64,000 nucleotides of DNA from Chelonoidis abingdonii. Taxonomy: Eukaryota > Chordata > Testudines > Testudinidae. The stretch lies in the NCBI RefSeq assembly GCF_003597395.2, contig NC_133773.1, positions 62,147,380 to 62,211,379 on the forward strand. Reading direction: 5' to 3'. Shown in pieces: positions 58,130 through 64,000 of this stretch; the first letter of the stretch is position 1; each line of letters begins with the position of its first letter. The notes beneath the pieces were generated by a model, which had not been told where the DNA came from, did not search any database, and saw only the letters and a program-made list of their open reading frames with translations. Made by a program: the position numbers and the translations under genes.

Positions 58130-58618
58130 TGTAGCGAGGAGGCCTCACTCCCCGCCGCGCCTAAAAGGGACAAGCCAGAACAGGTGCGGCAGTGGGCGGA
58201 GCCACTACCGCCTGTCCCCGCCCCCCGGAAGTCAAGGGGCGGGACAGGAAGTATAAAAGCCCAGCCCCGGTGCTCAGTCGGGCGGGATGCTGCCGGAGAG
58301 GATAGATGCTGGTGCCTGAGCTACCGCTGGGCCCAGCCTGCCCCATTCTCAGTATCCGGAGGAGCGCTGGCCTGAGGCTATTAACTCTGGGAAGCCAGAC
58401 TAGTGCTGCCCAGCCCTGCCTGAGGGCCTGAGCCTATTAACTCTCGGAAGCCCGACTATTGCTGTTCAGCCTTGCAGAGGAAGGCCCAAACTCCCTAGCG
58501 ACACGGCATTGTTGCCTCAACCCTGAAGCCAAGAGACTGGGCCGACAGCATGTGGCGAGCCGGTGTGGCTCCCCTCCGCCCCTCAGGGAGGGTTGAGCCC
58601 TGGTCCCACCCTCCTACA
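58130..58618 (+). repeat. 3' LTR
   Basis: 489 bp, same ends as the 5' LTR. Here a different block is doubled: CCTGAGGCTATTAACTCTGG to GTGCTG occurs at 58371-58408 and again, with changes, at 58427-58464, whereas the 5' LTR has it once. The RNase H frame reads through its beginning without a stop (to 58375). Confidence 0.93.
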
Positions 58619-58623
58619 CTGAC

Positions 58624-61600
58624 ACTGCCCATATTTGAATAATCTGGGCCCGATTCATGTATTTTTACGGGTGGAGTGAGAGAATTCAGTTCCTTGGTTG
58701 GTCCAACAGAACTAGATTGTGTTGATCTTCAAAGCACATATGGCAAAGCCTGCCTATTAACACAAGCTAGGGCCTGAAAGCAGTGGCTTTAGTTGGAGTA
58801 TTTTCCTCTTGACCTGAGATGTTATCAGTTTGTGTTTAATTTATGTGCTTGTATAAAAGGTGTGTACATGCCTAGAAGTTGTAGCATGCACATGTGTAAA
58901 TTTTAAAATGAGTACTTTAAAGAAAATATAACATTTAATCACCCCTCTCTCAAGGTTATTTTTTTGTCTTCAGTTTATAGGCTGTATAGTTGTGTTTGTG
59001 GCAGGGGGTGGGTGTCTACAGTATTTTCAAACCAATTCATTGTCATCTTGAAGTGATCTATGCAAACAGAAACAAAAATAGAGAGAAATAGAAATGATTA
59101 TAGAACTCCTACACTTGCACACCTCTTTCAAATGTTGCAGAGTGTGGATTTTACACCCGTTAGTGTTTTTAAAAAAGGTGTACTTTCCCCCCTTCATAGT
59201 AGTTTTTAAACAGGCACATAACAATAGTCATGCCCTAATAATCTGTGCAAAAAGAGAAAATAAATATAGGAATAAGATCCAGTGGAAGAGGAAATTCCAA
59301 ATTAAGGATGCTTTTCTTTCCTCAGTGCACATACATGATTCAGTAATATACTGTAAACTCAGAGACAGAAACTCTATCCCTAATTTGCGATTAACTCTCC
59401 CTTTTGTGCCCATGTACTTCAGGGCTCCGAGATCAGCATGTAATGTTTTCTACATGGTGCCATCACTTCAAAAACTGATGGGGAACTCATGGGTTTAGGT
59501 CCAGCATCGTTATCTTTGAAGCTTTTAAAACTTCACTTTAGTTTTAAATGCCTATTTAAGCACAGACAATGCTCAAACAGGCTTTCTGAAACTAAATGAA
59601 GCTTATAAAGCTTTGAACGCTATTGAATGCTATCGCAACATGGTGGGACTTGCAAAATCCTGCTGTGTGTAAGGATCTACCACACTGTAGAGTGTATCCA
59701 GGTGATATACTGTAGAATTTAGGGGAGGAAGACAAGAAAAGGGGTGTGTGCGCACCCGCTGTGAGTTACCCAGTATATGATTTGACTTTTTTAATTAAAA
59801 AAATATTTAAAATGTTTTAAAATATATTTAAAAATAGGCAGAGAAGTTAGGGTAGATATATTTTTCTTAATGGGGATTCCAAAAGCAAGTGCTTGCTTAG
59901 GTGTTGCTTAGTAACAAGAATAATCATCATTTTCTTAATACTATATAAGTGATTGCATCTAAGTAATCCAAAATTGTCCAATATTCAAGTCTTCAGTGTA
60001 ATCATGTAGACAGATACTGGGCAAGAGGTTTGCTTTACTATGAGGATTTACTGTGAAAGAAGCATAAGAGAAAAGACAAAGATAGGCCCGGTAAGTATGC
60101 TATTTATCTGCATGCATTTAACTGAAGTCTTGTTTTAAAAATAAACTAGTCCAAGGAAACTGGCAAAAGAAAATCTGTTTATAAACAATATTTATCATTT
60201 GCAAGTAATGAGCCCCAGTGTCATTAATAGTTTATTCGTGTAACACAGATTTGCTTGTTTACTTTCCCTTTCTTAAAACAGGTGATTGGTTGCTGACCCA
60301 GTTAGTGTTCGTAAGATAAGAACAATTTCTCTCGAGCAAGCCCCAACAATGACTACTGTTCATTAATTGTGAAAATTCTGCCAGCATGAGGCTTTAGAAA
60401 CAATTTGTACTTCTCTAATTACGCTGCAAGAGCTGGTTTTGTCTCATGCAGTCTTATCGGTCTGAATTAGTGCACAAAAGAATTACCACCAGCCCATTAC
60501 AAACGACATTTCCCAACTTCACTAACAAGAAATGATCACATCTTTTTTTAAAACTTTTTTTGAGAGTGGGGCAGAGGGTGGGACGGCACAATGGTCACTT
60601 TGGGTTAGGATGGGGGGAGGGAGAGGAAAGAGAGACACTTTTTTTGTTGTATTTTATTATTACAATAATGCAGGGAGACCCCAAGAGAAATTGTACAAAA
60701 CATACAGTAAGACATCCCCTCTGACCCAAAAAGCTTGCAATCTAAATAGACAAGATTGGAAGGGGAATGTTGTTATCCCCATTAACAAATGGGGAACTGA
60801 GCCCAGAGAGTTTTATGGGTGAGTCCCGCAAGGTTCTGAGCGCTCTGGTCCCAGCCCATCAAAGCACTACAGCACATGCTTCACTTCAGGCATGTGCGTA
60901 GTCTCACTGACTTCAGTGACAAATGACTGCAATGGGACTACGCATGTGCTTAAAATTAAGCTTTGCTGGATCAGGGCTGGCATGCTCAGAGTCTTGCAGA
61001 ATCGAGCCCTCAGTGACTTGTCCAAGGTCACACAGAAAGAGCTGGTAACTGAAGCCAGATCTCCTGAGTCCTCCTGAAGTGCTTTAACTACAAGCTCATC
61101 CTTCCTCAGAGCAAAGACCAGAAATACTACATAGCCATCTTTTTGCAAAATGTTGTCATTTTTATGGACTATGGGTTAGGTTGGGATTTGATCTCTTATC
61201 TCCTCTGAATCTTTTTTTTTTTTTTTTTCCATTTTGAATACTAGACGTGCATCCTGTATTTAGGAAAAGCTCCCACTGAAATGGGTTGGCCATTCATCCT
61301 GTATTTTTTTAAGGGACATGCTTTATGTTCCACAACTAGCTTCTAATAGGAGCTTCTAAGAAGTTGATCAGTATCTTTTCAAGGAATAATCATGCAAAGT
61401 GTAATAGACTGTGATACAAAAATGATTTTGTGCTTTGCATAGAACATGTAGGCTAGAGTCTTTTAAAAAACTAGCTTGCTCCAATATTTTTCATAGAGCT
61501 GTCATTTATCTTCTTGAAATGTAGGTGATTATCCTACACTGAAGCTGAGAGGAATTTTACTTGAAGGAAAATTGCAAGACTCGGTTCATTATTGATACTT

Positions 61601-64000
61601 GTTTTATAAATTGCAATATTTTACAACAGAATCTTCAGGGTAGTCCTGGTAAAATGCAGCATAGTTTCACTGTAGTTCAAGGACAAGGAAAACAGTAGAA
61701 AAAATATTTCAACAGTGCATTGTATTGTACTGAACAATCAGTCAAGGTGATCTTAGGATGTGCCAGTCTGGGAATTTGCTTCACATGAACAATAAGTACA
61801 GGCCTAGTCTCAAAATGTTTGCTTTTTTCCCCCCTTGTGGACATCATAAGATTGTCAATAGAGCTCTAAATACAGGAACTCTGAAAGCAGGTTAACATGT
61901 TTAATAAATAACTTGAGGAAATTTCCTATTCATTTTTCCCAGATAATAAAGTGCATCTATTGGCTGCAGATTAGGAACCAATTTCTCAGATACTGAGCCA
62001 CTTACTTAGTGTGATGACCCATCAAAAAGGGCTACTAGAGTCAGCCCAGTGGCTTTTCTTTTTCGTCTTCCTCCACTCAGCCCACTCTCCATCCACCTCT
62101 GAATCACTGGAGGCATTCAAATACAAAATGTGCTTTCAAAATTTGCCTTACTGTAGATATAAGGAGTGACCTGGAAGCAGCTGAAACTGTGACCGTTTTA
62201 TGCAAGCTGCTGACAAGACTGTATTTACAGGGAGACAAGCATACTGACTTGTTTAACTGGCTGCAGCTAGGCCACTGGAGTGAGACAGTGTTCAAAATAA
62301 AATAATGCAACTCTAGTGAGGAAGGTAGCTTATGTAGGTCAGATTTAGCTGGAGAGCTGGCTGTGAAACTGCTGCAGATATAGCCAGAACATTGCGGTAT
62401 TATATACACATATGACTGTTCAACTAAAGGATAATAGGATTCTGTTTTATACACTTGCCCTCTAAATTCTGTGCCACTCCCAAATCTTGAGGAAGTAATA
62501 GTAATCTAAATGTATTATGAAAACACTGAAAATGGAGAACAATGGCTCTGTGAACCACGCAGGCCAACAGGGTGAGGAGTGAGACTGGAAGATGCCAGAG
62601 AAGTTGCCAGGAATTCAGGGAGTGGGGCAGGTGGGAGGAAGGGGACCTGGAGACTGTGGTCAAGCTGATTCAGGAGGAAGAAGGAATCTGGGATGAGGGG
62701 CTTCTCCAGCAGGGGTGCAGGCTTTTTTGGATTGGCCAATAGGGGCTGATTTTTGCAGTCGGGGGTCTGAGTGGGTTTTCAACATATTATGAATGCTGCT
62801 ATTAGTGTAAGACAGAAATAGACTCATGTGCAAGAGGAAGTGACAGTATCCACCTCCATTTCCCCAGCCTTCACTGTTCCATCCTCTCTCTGCTTTCACA
62901 GCAGAGGTGGCAGCTGTCAAACTTCTCCCTAGATTGCCTAGTTTCGTTCTCCCATTATTCTCCAGGAGTTGCATCCCCTTTTCACCTACGTAAGCTGCTG
63001 CTCCCACTGACTGCAGAAGTACCTGGCTCAGAGTGCACAGTGGCTGGCTGTGCCATGCTGTAAAAATGGACTCAATGTCAGACAGCTGGACAGCGGCTAG
63101 AATCAGTAACTGCAGTGTAAGAACTAAAAAAGAAAAGCTTCAAGTGGCAATAAATTACATATTGGGCATTATGGCTAAAACATTTGTATTACCTTGTGCC
63201 TAATGGCTCATCCATTGGACCAGAGCATGTAAGTAATATGTTGCTCTTATTTAGCTTCAAGCACACTTCATTCTGTTTTGCCCTTTAATGCATGAAAAAC
63301 AGTCCTCAGCATTTTTACTGGTAAAGTGATGCACAGATGACACAGGCATGAGAAAATAATTATACTGCCTATTCCCTGTTGATGTCTGTGTTATGCAATA
63401 CAGTTCTCGACATTAGGAAATGGTACCTACTTATCTTAACCTTTATTTCCCTCCAATCCTGCTCATCATATCTAAGTATTGAAGCAATACGTAACTGCTA
63501 CACCCCCGGTCAGGCAAACTTAAACCATTTTAAACAAGGTATATGTTATGGACCTAATCAGTTTTCAAACTGAGTTAACTGAACTATTCATAAAAAACAG
63601 TTTAGAAAATTTCCCCATTGTAGGAATGCCCATACTGTCACAAATCTGCCAGGCCTAATTTACATTGTTAACAAAACACAGTTGTTCTTGTATTGCCCCT
63701 ATTGTGTATTCAGTTATACCGTTAGAGAGGTGCCTTATACCAATATTGTTACCCAAAATTGGGCCAGCTAGTAAGCTTAGGGAGGACTAATGACCCACCA
63801 GAGTTTAGCAGAAAGCAGCACATTTATTATACTGATAGCTAAGCTCAAAGGAAGGGGTGGGGGTGGGGGAGAGATCACACTCACATACTTATGCTCCCAG
63901 GACAGGCATAGCATTGGAGATGTTAGGATCCTTGAAGATAAGTGTCCCACAGTGCAGTGATGGACAGAGTGATGAAGGTAAGTCTTCTCAAGTGAAATGT
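58624..64000. other. intergenic, SINE-like relic only
   Basis: AT-rich DNA to the window end. About 60690-61090 carries ancient SINE-like phrases (AAAAGCTTGCAATCTAA, TGTTGTTATCCCCATTAACA, ACTTGTCCAAGGTCACACAG, AGCCAGATCTCCTGAGTCCT) in the order seen in amniote SINE cores. A T run is at 61211-61230. The frames (for example 59094-59498, 62104-62454, 62660-63007) have no motif I recognise. I do not see an exon of the neighbouring gene. Confidence 0.55.

Larger units (their letters stand above)
53308..58618 (+). mobile_element. Gmr1-like Ty3/gypsy LTR retrotransposon, complete but inactivated
   Basis: A 5311-bp element with LTRs at 53308-53787 and 58130-58618, both starting TGTAGCG and ending CCTACA. 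The flanks carry a perfect 5-bp duplication CTGAC (53303-53307 and 58619-58623). In order: primer site (53790), gag with a SCAN-like capsid segment and a zinc knuckle, protease, integrase with a GPY module, reverse transcriptase, RNase H, polypurine tract (58117-58129), 3' LTR. Placing integrase before reverse transcriptase is the order of Ty1/copia, yet the domain sequences are Ty3/gypsy-like; this is the hallmark of the Gmr1 clade described from fish and other deuterostomes. There is no env. At least six stops and several frameshifts disable it. Base composition is far more GC-rich than the surrounding DNA. Confidence 0.92.

Noticed and set aside
1..64000. CRISPR arrays, operons or prokaryotic mobile elements
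   Set aside because: No regularly spaced direct repeats, no clustered same-strand genes; the sequence is vertebrate in all respects.

Overview
The window is vertebrate nuclear DNA, most likely from a turtle. The clues are a split vertebrate gene with GT-AG introns, a tRNA-derived SINE of the kind known from turtles (47.1 kb), CR1 LINEs on both strands, many Harbinger-type elements whose ends read GGCCTGGTCTACAC or GGGCTTGTCTACAC, and several hAT elements with 8-bp target duplications. No prokaryotic gene structure is present, and almost every open frame is chance or transposon-derived.

The only host gene I can support is the 3' half of MND1, the meiotic HOP2-MND1 partner, on the + strand. 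Three exons (2135-2249, 19905-19949, 23368-23474) join in phase and encode about the last 88 residues with the stop codon, followed by a short 3' UTR and AATAAA at 23600. The earlier exons lie before base 1. The 17.7-kb intron between the first two exons holds a solo LTR, a 6-kb two-gene Harbinger transposon interrupted by a CR1, a second LTR-like repeat, a second large Harbinger derivative with a 533-N gap, and several MITEs.

From 23.6 to 53 kb I see no host gene. This stretch holds a 778-bp hAT element (25568-26345), a second copy of the LTR-like repeat (26407-27085), a decayed hAT transposase related to the ZBED/SCAND3 group (about 29.9-32.1 kb), a 100-N gap whose flanks are duplicates of each other (36026-36566), a + strand CR1 split by a GC-rich hAT element (43.8-46.4 kb), and SINE relics.

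The most notable element is a complete but inactivated LTR retrotransposon at 53308-58618, with two LTRs of about 485 bp, a perfect 5-bp target duplication, a tRNA-Lys-like primer site and a polypurine tract. Its domain order is gag (with a SCAN-like capsid region and a zinc knuckle), protease, integrase, reverse transcriptase, RNase H. Integrase before reverse transcriptase is the Ty1/copia order, but the sequences are Ty3/gypsy, which matches the described Gmr1-like clade. Stops and frameshifts break every domain. The last 5.4 kb holds only SINE-like relics.
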